A stretch of DNA of 64,000 nt from Betaproteobacteria bacterium (GTDB lineage: Bacteria; Pseudomonadota; Gammaproteobacteria; Burkholderiales; SG8-39), in the NCBI GenBank assembly GCA_022340285.1, contig JAJDOG010000022.1:207824-271823 (forward strand). Reading direction: 5' to 3'. The translations under genes and the position numbers were made by a program. Shown one piece after another: positions 29,468-42,362 of this stretch (positions are counted from its first letter, which is position 1; each line of letters starts with the position of its first letter). The notes beneath the pieces were generated by a model, which had not been told where the DNA came from, searched no databases, and saw nothing but the letters and a program-made list of their open reading frames with translations.

Positions 29468-30109
29468 TCACGCGCCGACGTTGAAGTACTCGCGGCCTCC
29501 CCGCATCGACGCGAGGTGCTCCACCAGGAGCTCGAGGTCGCGGCTGTCGTCGACGAAATTCAGCCGCTCGGAGTTCACCACCAGGAGCGGCGCGCCCGTG
29601 AAATGATAAAAGAAGCGGGAATAGGCGTCCGCCAGGGCGGCGAGGTACTCGCGGGAGATGGGTGCCTCGTAATCGAGCGCGCGCCTGCGCACGCGGTCGT
29701 GGAGCGTGTCGACATCCGCGTGCAAATAGATGACCAGATCGGGACGGGGCGCCTGCGGGCTGAGCGAATCGTAGATTCGCTGGTAGAGCGCGAGCTCGTC
29801 GCCCGTCAAGGTGAACTGCGCGAAGAGCGGATCCTTCTCGAGCAGGAAGTCGGCGACGGTGATGCCGGAGAACAATCCCGGCTGGGCAATCTCGCGGAGC
29901 TGACCGATGCGCTGAAACAGGAAGAAGAGTTGTGTGGGGAGCGCATGCCGCGCCATGTCCTCGTAGAACCGCGGCAGGAAAGGGTTGTCGCCCGGGCGCT
30001 CGAGAAACGGTTCGCCCCCCAGACGCTCCGCGAGTCGCCGCGCGAGGCTGGTCTTGCCTGCGCCGATCGGTCCGTCGACGGCGATGTAGCGGTATCTGCT
30101 GAGAGGCAT
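29468..30109 (-). CDS. deoxynucleoside kinase
   Basis: A 213-residue P-loop kinase: DGPIGAGKTSLARRL Walker A, FLFQRIGQL, and a DRVRRRALDYE lid with the arginines typical of dCK/dGK-type enzymes. It phosphorylates deoxynucleosides for salvage. ATG at 30109 (MPLSRYRYIAVDG) was chosen because upstream in-frame residues overlap folK. In many Betaproteobacteria this gene follows folK, as here. Confidence 0.88.
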   Translation of the reverse strand: MPLSRYRYIAVDGPIGAGKTSLARRLAERLGGEPFLERPGDNPFLPRFYEDMARHALPTQLFFLFQRIGQLREIAQPGLFSGITVADFLLEKDPLFAQFTLTGDELALYQRIYDSLSPQAPRPDLVIYLHADVDTLHDRVRRRALDYEAPISREYLAALADAYSRFFYHFTGAPLLVVNSERLNFVDDSRDLELLVEHLASMRGGREYFNVGA

Positions 30110-30152
30110 GTGGAATCGGCGCCGAGCCGGATGATACACAAGCGCAACGGCA

Positions 30153-30644
30153 TCAGGTGCGCTCGATGGCGCGCACCTCCTGATCGCCCACGGCGCGCAG
30201 CAGCTCCGCGGCCCGGCCGTGCCCGGGGACGACGGCGTTGGGCGCGATCTCGGCGAGCGGGGCCAGGACGAATGCGCGCTCGTGCATACGTGGATGCGGG
30301 ACGACCAGTCCGGGTGCATCGATCCTCTGCTCTCCGTAGAGCAGAAGATCGAGATCGAGCCGTCGCGGCGCGTTCGGGAAAGACCGCTCTCGCCCTGCAG
30401 CCCTCTCGATGTCGAGCAGTGCATCGAGCAGCCGGCGCGGCGGGAGGCCCGTATCGAGAAGGACGACCGCATTGACGAACTCAGGTTGGGCCGCGTGGCC
30501 GATCGGCGCGGTCCGATAAAGCGATGACGATCGCACGACGCGCGTCGCGTCAAGCGCCGCAAGGTCCGCCATCGCTTGCGTGACCTGCGCAACCGGATCG
30601 CCGAGATTGGCGCCCAGTCCAACGAATGCGGCGACGGTAGTCAT
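30153..30644 (-). CDS. folK: 6-hydroxymethyl-7,8-dihydropterin pyrophosphokinase
   Basis: A 163-residue HPPK of the folate pathway, transferring pyrophosphate from ATP to hydroxymethyl-dihydropterin. AFVGLGANLGDP, LYRTAPIG, APRRLDLDLLLYG and VPHPRMHERAFVL are the standard motifs. It starts 24 bp after the pcnB stop, in the same transcription unit. Confidence 0.96.
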   Translation of the reverse strand: MTTVAAFVGLGANLGDPVAQVTQAMADLAALDATRVVRSSSLYRTAPIGHAAQPEFVNAVVLLDTGLPPRRLLDALLDIERAAGRERSFPNAPRRLDLDLLLYGEQRIDAPGLVVPHPRMHERAFVLAPLAEIAPNAVVPGHGRAAELLRAVGDQEVRAIERT

Positions 30645-30668
30645 GTCCTGAGATAGGTCGTCGAGCGC

Positions 30669-32042
30669 TCAGTCGGCGAGCGTCGGAGGTGGGCCTGCCA
30701 CCGCGGGCTTCCTCTTGCCGCGGCGCCGTCGCCGGCGCTTCTGCTCGCCCTTGGGAGCGGGCAGGAGAAGGTCGGCACGCTCCTCGGGGGTGCCCTCCAT
30801 GAACCGTCGCCACCACTCGACGATCTCTCTGGGCGCCTCGCCGCTGTCGGCGCGCAATGCGAGAAAGTCGTAGCCCGCGCGCAAACGCGGATGCTCGAGC
30901 AGCGCGAAGGGCCGCTTGCCCGACCGGTTCTCGAAGCGCGGCTGCAGCGACCAGATCTCCTTCATGGTCGTCGTAAGGCGACGCGGGATCGCGAGCTTGT
31001 CGGTCTGGATGTCGAGCACCTCGTCCATCGCCGCGTAAAGCGCCGGGATGCGGCCCATGCGCTTGCCTTCCCGCATCTTCCAGGCTGCCAGCACTTCGTG
31101 CCAGAGCAGCGCGGCAAAGAGAAAGGCGGGCGAAACTGGCTTGTCCTCCCGAATACGCCGGTCGGTCTGCTCTAGCGCGAGGTTCATGAACTTCGCGCCG
31201 AGCGGCTGCTCGATGATGACATCGAGAAGCGGCAAGAGGCCGTGATGCAGGCCCTCGACGCGCAGCCGGTGCAGGCAAGCCGATGCGTGGCCGGACATGA
31301 GCAGTTTCAGCATCTCGTCGAAGAGGCGCGCCGGCGGGACGTTCGACATCAGGTCGCCCATCTCGCGGATCGGCGCGCGTGTCCTCGGATCGATCCGGAA
31401 GTCGAGCTTTGCGCCGAGCCTCACCGCACGCAGCATGCGCACCGGATCCTCGCGAAAGCGCACACGGGGGTCGCCGATCACGCGCAGCGTGCGCTTCTTC
31501 AGATCACGCACGCCGTGGTGGTAGTCGAGCACCGTCTCGGTCGCCGGATCGTAGTAAAGCGCGTTGATAGTGAAGTCGCGGCGTGCCGCGTCCTGCTCGC
31601 GATTGCCGTAGACGTTGTCGCGCGTGAGCCGGCCGTGCACGTCCACGGCGAGGTCCGCGGGCACGCCGCTGCCTTCGGCATCGTTTGCCTGGACGTTCAC
31701 CGCGCGAAACGTCGAGACTTCCACGATCTCGTCGTTGAAAACGGCGTGCACGAGCTTGAACCGCCGGCCGATCAGTCGCGAGCGGCGAATGAGCCGATGC
31801 ACCTCCTCGGGCGTCGCATTGGTCGCGACGTCGAAATCCTTGGGCTGGATGCCAAGCATCAGGTCGCGTACCGCGCCGCCGACCACGTAAGCTTCGAAAT
31901 CCCGGCTTGCGAGGACCTCGCAGACCTTGCGTGCGCCGTAGGAGATCATCTCTCGCGAGATGCCGTGTTCCTTCAGCGGGACGACGGTGGGCTCGGCGCC
32001 GTTTCCGAGGCGCAGCACGCGCCGGATGAGTCTCTTGATCAA
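30669..32042 (-). CDS. pcnB: poly(A) polymerase I
   Basis: A 457-residue class II nucleotidyltransferase that adds 3' poly(A) tails and so speeds RNA decay. VVGGAVRDLMLGIQPKDFDV carries the catalytic aspartates; RRFKLVHA and the RNA-binding head domain follow. The end is an Arg/Lys-rich tail (RRRRRRGKRK). The protein differs from tRNA CCA transferases by this tail and by its N-terminus. Overlaps the ABC ATPase stop by 4 bp. Confidence 0.93.
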   Translation of the reverse strand: MIKRLIRRVLRLGNGAEPTVVPLKEHGISREMISYGARKVCEVLASRDFEAYVVGGAVRDLMLGIQPKDFDVATNATPEEVHRLIRRSRLIGRRFKLVHAVFNDEIVEVSTFRAVNVQANDAEGSGVPADLAVDVHGRLTRDNVYGNREQDAARRDFTINALYYDPATETVLDYHHGVRDLKKRTLRVIGDPRVRFREDPVRMLRAVRLGAKLDFRIDPRTRAPIREMGDLMSNVPPARLFDEMLKLLMSGHASACLHRLRVEGLHHGLLPLLDVIIEQPLGAKFMNLALEQTDRRIREDKPVSPAFLFAALLWHEVLAAWKMREGKRMGRIPALYAAMDEVLDIQTDKLAIPRRLTTTMKEIWSLQPRFENRSGKRPFALLEHPRLRAGYDFLALRADSGEAPREIVEWWRRFMEGTPEERADLLLPAPKGEQKRRRRRRGKRKPAVAGPPPTLAD

Positions 32043-32806
32043 CTCGGAACTGGGAAGTACAGCGGATAACCGGATCCGAAGACGGCCTCTAGACGGCAGC
32101 GGTAGAGGGCTTCGAGATTTTCCTGATTCAGCACGTCGTGAGCGGCGCCATGGCGGTAGGCGCCAGAATCATACATCAGGAGCGCAGCGTCGCAGAAACG
32201 CGCCGCCCAGAGGGGCTCGTGCAGGGCCATGACGACCGTGTGTCCCGCGCGGGAGAGACCCGCCAGCAGCTGCATCAGCTCGAGCTGGTGCTGCAGGTCA
32301 AGGTGTGAGAGCGGCTCGTCGAGCAAGAGGTATTCGGGCGCCTGCACGAGCAGCTGCGCGATCCTTGCGCGCTGGCGTTCGCCGCCCGAGAGCGTGCGAT
32401 AAGGTTGATCGGCGTGGTCGATCAGGTCGACGGCATCGATTGCCGAGCGCGCCTGCGCGACGCCCTCCGGATCCGCGCCGAACAGTCCAGTGCCGTGCGG
32501 CAGCCGCCCGAGCAGGACGAAATCCAGCACCGAGCCCCAGAAATCCTCGGCGTCGTGTTGCAGCAGGATGCCAAGACGGCGCGCCACGGCGCCACGCGGA
32601 TGGTCAACGATCGGCTTGTCGTCGAGCAGCACGGATCCGGTCGCCGGTCGGCTGAGGCCCGCCAGCGCGAGCAGAAGGCTCGACTTGCCTGCGCCGTTGC
32701 GGCCGAGCAAGGCCCAGCACTGCCCGGGCGCGAGCGAGACATCGAGCCCCTCCACCAACGTACGGCCCGGAACGGTGAGCATGACCCCCTGTGCGGCGAG
32801 CGTCAT
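32039..32806 (-). CDS. ABC transporter ATP-binding protein, FecE/BtuD type
   Basis: A 255-residue ATPase: GRNGAGKSSLL Walker A, LSGGERQRARIAQLL signature, YLLLDEP Walker B and a switch His in MALHEP. It pairs with the FecCD permease next to it (4-bp overlap), forming the core of a vitamin B12, haem or siderophore importer. No periplasmic binding-protein gene is beside it. The pair is embedded between HAD and pcnB in an otherwise housekeeping operon. Confidence 0.9.
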   Translation of the reverse strand: MTLAAQGVMLTVPGRTLVEGLDVSLAPGQCWALLGRNGAGKSSLLLALAGLSRPATGSVLLDDKPIVDHPRGAVARRLGILLQHDAEDFWGSVLDFVLLGRLPHGTGLFGADPEGVAQARSAIDAVDLIDHADQPYRTLSGGERQRARIAQLLVQAPEYLLLDEPLSHLDLQHQLELMQLLAGLSRAGHTVVMALHEPLWAARFCDAALLMYDSGAYRHGAAHDVLNQENLEALYRCRLEAVFGSGYPLYFPVPS

Positions 32807-33780
32807 CGCAGCCTCGCCAGCAGGACGAGCAGCACGGGGACGCCGATCAATGCCGTGAGCGCCCCGACCGGAAACTCGAGAGGCGCCGCAACCGCACGCG
32901 CCAACGTGTCAGCGAACACGACGAGCGTTCCGCCGGCGAGCGCGGCGAGCGGCAGCAGCACGCGGTGACCGGTGAATCCGGCGAGGCGCAACAAGTGGGG
33001 CACCACGAGGCCAACGAACCCGACGCTGCCTGCGAGCATCACCGCGGAAACGGTCGCGCCGGTTGCAGCGAGAAAAGCCAGCGCCTGCGTTCTGCCGACC
33101 GCAACGCCCAGCGATTGCGCCTTCAACGGACCGAGCGACAGCCCGTCGAGCTGGCGGGCGAGACCGAGCGCGAGGGCAAGCGCTGCAGCCAGTGCGATCC
33201 AGCCGGTCAGCGGATGCTCTGCGCCGGAGAGATCGCCCATCAGCCAGAAGAGCATGCCGTGGACCTGTCCGGCCGGAGCAAGCGTGAGGATCAGGCTCAC
33301 TGCGGCACCGGCGCCTGCCGCGATGCCGACGCCCGCGAGCAGCACGCGGTGGATATTCCAGCCCGTGAAGCGCATCGAGAATACAAACAGCGCCAGCGCC
33401 GCAGCACACGCTCCCGCGAAAGCGGATGCGTGCACGAGCGACCCCGCGAGGCCGGCAAGCATCGCCGCAAGGGCGCCGACCGCCGCCCCGCCCGAAACGC
33501 CGAGTATGTACGGATCGGCCAGCGGATTTCTCAGCAGCACCTGCAGGAGCGCGCCGGCGAGCGCGAGCAGCGCCCCCACCGCGAATCCCGCAAAGGCGCG
33601 CGGTGCACGCAGACCCCACACGATTTCGCGCGCGGTATCGCTCCCCTGGCCGGCGAGCGCGTGGAGCCATTCCTCAAACGGCAGGTGCACGCTCCCGAAT
33701 GCAAGCGCGACGCCGATGGAAAGCGGGCCCGCCACGGCGAGCGCCGCAACGATCGGCCGGCGCGCCGGGATGCTCCTCAA
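32803..33780 (-). CDS. FecCD/BtuC-family ABC permease
   Basis: A 325-residue permease with about nine or ten membrane helices and FecCD motifs LRAPRAFAGFAVGALLALAG, NPLADPYILGVSGGAA and GSVGFVGLVVPHLLR. The likely start is TTG at 33780, overlapping the HAD stop (TTGA) with GGAG 5 nt upstream; no ATG or GTG fits the N-terminus. It would import a cobalamin-like or iron-chelate ligand with the neighbouring ATPase; the ligand is unknown. Confidence 0.88.
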   Translation of the reverse strand: MRSIPARRPIVAALAVAGPLSIGVALAFGSVHLPFEEWLHALAGQGSDTAREIVWGLRAPRAFAGFAVGALLALAGALLQVLLRNPLADPYILGVSGGAAVGALAAMLAGLAGSLVHASAFAGACAAALALFVFSMRFTGWNIHRVLLAGVGIAAGAGAAVSLILTLAPAGQVHGMLFWLMGDLSGAEHPLTGWIALAAALALALGLARQLDGLSLGPLKAQSLGVAVGRTQALAFLAATGATVSAVMLAGSVGFVGLVVPHLLRLAGFTGHRVLLPLAALAGGTLVVFADTLARAVAAPLEFPVGALTALIGVPVLLVLLARLR

Positions 33781-34448
33781 TGGATCTCCAGAATCGTCCA
33801 GCCGCGCGTGGTCGCGACCTCGCGCAGCCGTTCGTCCGGGTCGACCGCCACCGGTTTGCTGACGCGTTCGAGCAAGGGGAGATCGTTTGCCGAATCGCTG
33901 TAGAACCAGGTCGCCGCGAACGATTCGAAAGTGCGGCCTTCGCGTGCGAGCCACTCGTCGACGCGGGCGACCTTGCCTTCCTGAAAGCAGGGCAGGCCTG
34001 CGATGCCGCCGGTGAAACGTCCTTCCTTTTCCTCGGGCTCGGTGGCGATCAGGTGCGGAACACCGAATTCTCTTGCGATGGGGCCGGTCACGAAAGAGTT
34101 GGTCGCAGTGACGATTGCACAGAGGCTGCTCGCGCCACGATGGCGCTGCACGAGGGCGCGCGCCGCCGCGCCGATCATCGGCCGGATCTTCTGCTCCATG
34201 AACTGCGCATGCCAGCGGTCGAGCTGCTCGCGCGAGTGCTCCGCAAGGGGTGCCAGCTGAAAAGCCAGAAACGCGTGGATGTCCAGCGTGCCTGCCTTGT
34301 ACTGCTGAAAGAACTCCTCGTTGCGCGTCTCGTACCGCGAGCGTTCCAGCACGCCCTGCTCGATGAGGAACTGAGCCCACGCGTAATCGCTGTCGCCCGC
34401 GAGCAGCGTGTTGTCGAGATCGAACAGGACGAGCTCCGCACTAGCCAT
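33777..34448 (-). CDS. HAD-IB family phosphatase (SerB-like)
   Basis: A 223-residue haloacid-dehalogenase phosphatase. Motif I is LFDLDNTLLAGDSDYAW, motif II is VTATNSF and motif IV is YSDSANDLPLL. It belongs to the HAD-IB subfamily related to phosphoserine phosphatase and to a conserved betaproteobacterial gene found next to hda. Substrate unknown. The ATG at 34448 overlaps the end of hda by 8 bp. Confidence 0.88.
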   Translation of the reverse strand: MASAELVLFDLDNTLLAGDSDYAWAQFLIEQGVLERSRYETRNEEFFQQYKAGTLDIHAFLAFQLAPLAEHSREQLDRWHAQFMEQKIRPMIGAAARALVQRHRGASSLCAIVTATNSFVTGPIAREFGVPHLIATEPEEKEGRFTGGIAGLPCFQEGKVARVDEWLAREGRTFESFAATWFYSDSANDLPLLERVSKPVAVDPDERLREVATTRGWTILEIH

Positions 34449-35133
34449 TCTTCGCCTCTCGCGCCTCGCCTTGAATTTCGGCGAGCGCCGCCCGCACCAG
34501 TGGGAGCGTGACCGGTCGTTTCTGCTCGAGTGAATAGCGGTCGAGCGCGTCCACCACCGCAATCTGGGTGGCCATGTCCCGCTGGAGGTGCGAGAGGAGG
34601 TAGGGCACAACGTCTTCGGCCATGCGCAGCCCGCGATCGCGTGCGTAATCGCGCAATGCGAGGGTCTTCTCCGCGTCGGTCAGTGGATGCAGCTGGAAGG
34701 CGAGCCCCGACGCGAGCCGCGTGCGCAGATCCTCGCGTAGCGCAAGCGTTGCAGGCGAGACACTGCCTGAGACAAGCAACGCACCGCCGACGGCGCGCAG
34801 GTCGTTGCAGAGATCGAACAGGCGAATCTGATCGGCTTCTCCGAGTCGATCGACGTCGTCGACTGCCACCAGTCGCATGTTCTCGGCCAGTGCCCAATCG
34901 GGCGACAGCCCGAGGACCAGCGCGGAATTCACGTCTTGACTCTCGGCGGTGCCGGCGGCGGCGTGCAGGAGGTGCGAGCGGCCGCATCCCGGCTCGCCCC
35001 AGAGGTAGATCACTCCGGTAGGCGCATCGATCAACGTCCGGACGGCCGCAAGCGCGGCCGCGTTGCGGCCGGCCACGAAGTTCTCGAGCGTGTGCGCCGG
35101 CCGCGCCTCCAGGGCGAGAGCGAGTTGCCTCAT
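34441..35133 (-). CDS. hda: DnaA regulatory inactivator Hda
   Basis: A 230-residue AAA+ protein that, with the sliding clamp, stimulates hydrolysis of DnaA-ATP. The N-terminal MRQLALAL is a clamp-binding motif. The Walker A segment is GEPGCGRSHLLHA, with Arg in place of Lys, a substitution also seen in E. coli Hda. Walker B is VAVDDVDRL. First gene of a nine-gene minus-strand operon and divergent from purM. Confidence 0.92.
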   Translation of the reverse strand: MRQLALALEARPAHTLENFVAGRNAAALAAVRTLIDAPTGVIYLWGEPGCGRSHLLHAAAGTAESQDVNSALVLGLSPDWALAENMRLVAVDDVDRLGEADQIRLFDLCNDLRAVGGALLVSGSVSPATLALREDLRTRLASGLAFQLHPLTDAEKTLALRDYARDRGLRMAEDVVPYLLSHLQRDMATQIAVVDALDRYSLEQKRPVTLPLVRAALAEIQGEAREAKNG

Positions 35134-35324
35134 GCCGGAGCTGCGCGAGGCGCGCCGACCTGCTGTCCGGGAGGTTGCGAAGGCATTTCCGGTAGAATCC
35201 AGGTGAAACACGTAACTGTAGCGGCAAGCGCCGCCTCGCTTCAACCGCTCCGTCTTTGCGAACCGCTTTCCGAGCTCCTTTCGAACCCGCTTTCCACCCG
35301 TTTAGAGATTCGCTGCGCCTCACC

Positions 35325-36365
35325 TTGGCCTCTCCGCGCGACCCCCTTTCGTATCGTGATGCAGGTGTCGACATCGATGCCGGCGAAGCGCTGGTCGAGG
35401 CGATCAAGCCGTTCGCCAAGCGTACGATGCGCCCCGGGGTGCTCGCCGGCATCGGCGGGTTCGGCGCGCTCTTCGAGCTGACGAAGAAATACCGTGAGCC
35501 CGTTCTGGTATCGGGCACCGACGGCGTCGGCACCAAGCTGAAGCTCGCCTTTGCGCTGGGCCGGCACGACACGGTGGGTATCGACCTGGTTGCGATGAGC
35601 GTCAACGACATCCTGGTCCAGGGCGCCGAGCCGCTGTTCTTCCTCGACTACTTCGCGTGCGGCAAGCTCGACGTCGCGGTCGCAGCCGAAGTCGTCAAGG
35701 GAATCGCTCGAGGATGCGAGCTTGCCGGCTGCGCGTTGATCGGCGGCGAGACCGCCGAGATGCCGGGCATGTACGCGGACGGTGAGTACGATCTCGCCGG
35801 ATTCGCCGTGGGCGTCGCCGAGAAGTCCCGCTTGATCGACGGACGCTCGATCGCGGCGGGAGACGCGGTGCTGGGACTCGCATCAAGCGGCGCACACGCC
35901 AACGGGTATTCCCTCGTGCGCAAGATTCTCGAGCGGACCGCGCCCGCCCTCGACGCGGATTTCCACGGCCGGCCGTTCTCCGCCGTCCTGCTGGAGCCGA
36001 CTCGGATCTACGTGAAATCCCTGCTCGCACTAATGGGCGAGTTGCCGGTGAAAGCTTGCGCGCACATTACCGGCGGAGGGCTCGTCGAGAACGTCCCGCG
36101 CGTGCTGCCCGAGGGCGTGAGCGCGATCATCGAAAAGCGCGCCTGGCCACGCCCCCCGCTCTTCGACTGGCTACAGAAATCGGGCGGGGTGGACGAAGGC
36201 GAAATGCACCGCGTATTCAATTGCGGTATCGGAATGGTGGTCATCGTCGCCGAGGGCGACGTCGCGCGTGCAACCGCCTCGCTCGAAGCGGCGGGCGAAA
36301 CGGTGTTTCGCATCGGGCGGATCGAAGCACGCTCCGCGGGTTCGCCGGCGACGCGTGTCGTCTGA
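35325..36365 (+). CDS. purM: phosphoribosylformylglycinamidine cyclo-ligase
   Basis: A 346-residue AIR synthetase of purine synthesis: [54 protein letters not shown] and [16 protein letters not shown] are all PurM signatures. No ATG fits; TTG at 35325 begins just before the conserved LSYRDAG, and another TTG at 35256 is in frame, so the exact start is uncertain. Divergent from hda across about 190 bp. Confidence 0.94.
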   Translation: MASPRDPLSYRDAGVDIDAGEALVEAIKPFAKRTMRPGVLAGIGGFGALFELTKKYREPVLVSGTDGVGTKLKLAFALGRHDTVGIDLVAMSVNDILVQGAEPLFFLDYFACGKLDVAVAAEVVKGIARGCELAGCALIGGETAEMPGMYADGEYDLAGFAVGVAEKSRLIDGRSIAAGDAVLGLASSGAHANGYSLVRKILERTAPALDADFHGRPFSAVLLEPTRIYVKSLLALMGELPVKACAHITGGGLVENVPRVLPEGVSAIIEKRAWPRPPLFDWLQKSGGVDEGEMHRVFNCGIGMVVIVAEGDVARATASLEAAGETVFRIGRIEARSAGSPATRVV

Positions 36366-36431
36366 TCCCGCCAGGCGGTCCAAGTCGCACATCTTGCGCC
36401 GCCTGCCGCGGCGCATCGTCGCGACCCGTGA

Positions 36432-36911
36432 CTATTGCTGTTTCAGCCGGGCCTCGGCGTCCTTGACAGCCTTTTCGTTGGCGCGCTGGCGCGCCCAATA
36501 CGCGTCATTCAGGCGTGAACCGCCTCCGGCCGTGCCGGTTCGCTCGCCGGGCAGCGGCTCCTTGCCTTTTTCGAGATTCTCCTTGGCTCGCGCAAGCGCC
36601 GCGGCCGCATCTCCCTGCTGTTGTCCGCTCTTGGTGCTCTCAGCGCGCTTGGCTGCGGAAGCCTTCGCCCGCTCGGCGTTCTGCGCGGCACGCGCCTGAG
36701 CGGCTGCGGCGGCATTGGGATCGACCGGGGGCGGCGGCGCGATCTCCTCGACGAGCCTCGCACCGGGAATCGGGCGGTCAGAGTAGACCGTCTTGCCGTC
36801 CGGGGTCACGTATTTCCGCATGGTTTGCGCGAGGGCGGGAGCGACTGCCAAGCTGAGCGCCAGCGCGGAGAGAACTATGACATTGCTGCGTACCATGTTC
36901 CGATACCCCAT
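36432..36911 (-). CDS. DUF4124-type exported protein
   Basis: A 159-residue protein with a signal peptide (cleavage likely after APALAQ), then KYVTPDGKTVYSDRPIPGA, the hallmark of the DUF4124 domain, then a long alanine/lysine-rich, probably helical tail (residues 70-159). Function unknown. A second in-frame ATG at 36896 would also give a full signal peptide; neither has a strong ribosome site. Located between purM and dnaE with another small secreted protein. Confidence 0.75.
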   Translation of the reverse strand: MGYRNMVRSNVIVLSALALSLAVAPALAQTMRKYVTPDGKTVYSDRPIPGARLVEEIAPPPPVDPNAAAAAQARAAQNAERAKASAAKRAESTKSGQQQGDAAAALARAKENLEKGKEPLPGERTGTAGGGSRLNDAYWARQRANEKAVKDAEARLKQQ

Positions 36912-36929
36912 TTCCTCACGAGCGGACTG

Positions 36930-37283
36930 TCATTCGCCGATCGCCTTGCGGGCGCTTATCGCACGATCCAGGCGCTGCTGGGCCTTGACGACGTCGGCTT
37001 TCAGCTGCTCCACGCGCAAATGGTAGGCGTCCGTGTACGCCCCGCCGCCCTCGAGCTGGTTCACGCGGTCAGTGCTGGTCGCCTTGCGACCGGCCTCGAA
37101 GCGCCGTCGCGCCTCTTCCAGCTCGCCGCGCGCAACGCGGATTTCCGTGTCGGCCGCCGCGATCTCCTTGGCGCGATCCTGCGCGGTCGGCGATTGGGCC
37201 ACGATCAGGGTAGGGGTTCCCTGCGCGCCCGCGGCCGAAGCAATCAGCGCAAGCAGGGCGAAAAGGAAGCCTCTTGCAGGCAT
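36930..37283 (-). CDS. small exported coiled-coil protein, unknown function
   Basis: A 117-residue protein with a signal peptide (MPARGFLFALLALIASAAGAQG) and a charged helical body with heptad-like spacing (EIAAADTEIRVARGELEEARRR, then VEQLKADVVKAQQRLDRAI). GAAGG is 7 nt before ATG at 37283, so the longer in-frame starts at 37316/37322 are less likely. I do not recognise the family. It is 18 bp upstream of the DUF4124 gene on the same strand. Confidence 0.6.
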   Translation of the reverse strand: MPARGFLFALLALIASAAGAQGTPTLIVAQSPTAQDRAKEIAAADTEIRVARGELEEARRRFEAGRKATSTDRVNQLEGGGAYTDAYHLRVEQLKADVVKAQQRLDRAISARKAIGE

Positions 37284-37507
37284 CGACAGCCTTCCCGAGC
37301 GGACTAGATTGGGCATAACCATGAATTCATTGCTCCTTTAGGACAAGGCGCCGATAGCATTCTAGCCTGCCGCTGCGATCCGAGGGAAATACGGCAGCCG
37401 CGAGGCGGTGCGTAGGGCGTTGATCCGCAAGGCCACTGCAACGCCCTCCGACGCGCGGAAGCGCTGGGTCCCGGTGGTAAACTTTCGCTGTTTCGACGCC
37501 CCGCCCG

Positions 37508-40954
<3,447 letters not shown>

Positions 40955-41127
40955 CCCTGCGGCCTGCCCCGCTCGGGAGGCGACCAGAGTGCAAGGCTTT
41001 GATTAATTGGAAGGTCCGTTCGGCGCACCCCAATTTCTGCGCAAGCCTTGTCATGCATCACAAAGGCGTATTGCAGCGGCGCGAGCTGGCGTGATAGGGT
41101 TATTTTCCCCTCGTCGCAACCCCACTC

Positions 41128-41589
41128 ATGCACGCCCTACGTTTCGCCCTCGTGGGCCTCGTATTCGCTGTCTCCGGCGCTGCGCTGGCGGACGACGATT
41201 ACGACAAGATCATCGAGCAGTTTGCTTCCTGCTCGACGCCCGAGTCGGCTGCGGAGGTTCCGTCGCTTGCCTACCGCGGGATCGGCATCACCACGATCCC
41301 CAGCGGAGAGTCAGTCGAGGCGGACCGTGGTGTCGTGTGGTTCAAGGTCAAGCTCGCGCCGGCCGTGCTCGCCAACGGTCACATGCTGACCATCGCCTTC
41401 AACGGGCGGCTCCTGCCGATCACCGAAACCGGTCTGGAGTTCTCGCTCGCGGGAATCGAGCGCGGGGCGCACACGATTCAGGCGAGCATTGTGGATACCG
41501 AGGGCAACGAGATCATCGGCTCGCAGCCGCTCAAGTTCTTCGTCCGGCAATCGTGGTGGCTCACGCCGGGCGTTTCCGGTCCGATGTGA
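41128..41589 (+). CDS. exported beta-sandwich protein, unknown function
   Basis: A 153-residue protein with a clear signal peptide (cleavage after GAALA) and a beta-rich domain. The end GAHTIQASIVDTEGNEIIGS followed by KFFVRQ resembles the Ig-like C-terminal part found in many DUF4124 proteins, although the DUF4124 motif itself is absent. Probably periplasmic. It stands alone and is convergent with the membrane protein at 41640. Confidence 0.6.
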   Translation: MHALRFALVGLVFAVSGAALADDDYDKIIEQFASCSTPESAAEVPSLAYRGIGITTIPSGESVEADRGVVWFKVKLAPAVLANGHMLTIAFNGRLLPITETGLEFSLAGIERGAHTIQASIVDTEGNEIIGSQPLKFFVRQSWWLTPGVSGPM

Positions 41590-41639
41590 TTCCTCCCGTC
41601 GCGGCGACCGCCGCGCGGCGCGATTTCTTCTGCTAACCG

Positions 41640-42281
41640 CTAACCGCCGGGCTCGTGCGGTCGGATGAGCAATCCGGTCGTGGAGATGCGCACTTCGTAC
41701 TCCATGGGCTGGTCCGCCGGGGCGAAGGTGGCGGAACCGTATTCGACGTCGAGGAGCGGCCGGAGGAGGCTGTACCGGGTGCGAAGATCGAACAGATCGA
41801 GCGGTTTCTCGGCGCCCAGCGAAAACACCGTGCGGGGACCGTCACGCTCCTTGTCGAGGGCTGCGTAGCGGCCCGCGACCCGATCGAGCTCGTAAGCCGT
41901 ATGGAGCCCGATGACGTTCGCGATCGGCTTCCACTTGAGCACGTGCGCGTCGACATAGATCTGATCGCCCCGCAAGGTGTAGTCGGCGGAACGGCCGTCG
42001 GGAAAACGGAAGTGCGCTGCAAAGACCTGCGGACCCGTGGGCTCCACGGCCACGCGCACGGCGACCGTCTCGCGGGTGAGCGCCTCGTAACCGATCGTCG
42101 AGACACTCAGCGTCGCAGCAAGCGCTGCACAGGCCAGCAAAGCGAGCGCGAAGACCCCGCGCAGCGTGAAACTGAACGCGCGCCGGCGGCGCAATGCGCC
42201 GAATGCCGCAAGGAGCAGCAGTACGCCGATGACGGCGAATCCCGCCGCGATCCACGTGAAGGCCTGCGTTGCGTTGCCCAT
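41640..42281 (-). CDS. two-helix membrane protein, unknown function
   Basis: A 213-residue protein with two N-terminal membrane helices (about 8-28 and 39-62) and a periplasmic domain containing FPDGRSADYTLRGDQIYVD and GLHTAYELDRVAGRYAALDKE. I recall similar proteins annotated loosely as efflux pump components, but nothing here supports transport. It lies 81 bp downstream of the DsrE-type anti-sigma factor on the same strand and might belong to that unit. Confidence 0.55.
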   Translation of the reverse strand: MGNATQAFTWIAAGFAVIGVLLLLAAFGALRRRRAFSFTLRGVFALALLACAALAATLSVSTIGYEALTRETVAVRVAVEPTGPQVFAAHFRFPDGRSADYTLRGDQIYVDAHVLKWKPIANVIGLHTAYELDRVAGRYAALDKERDGPRTVFSLGAEKPLDLFDLRTRYSLLRPLLDVEYGSATFAPADQPMEYEVRISTTGLLIRPHEPGG

Positions 42282-42362
42282 CCCGGTCGTTCCGTGGCAG
42301 TCAAAACAACCATTATGGCATCGCCGCCGGCTCCGGCAGACGTGTGCATGGGCGGCGCGGCA

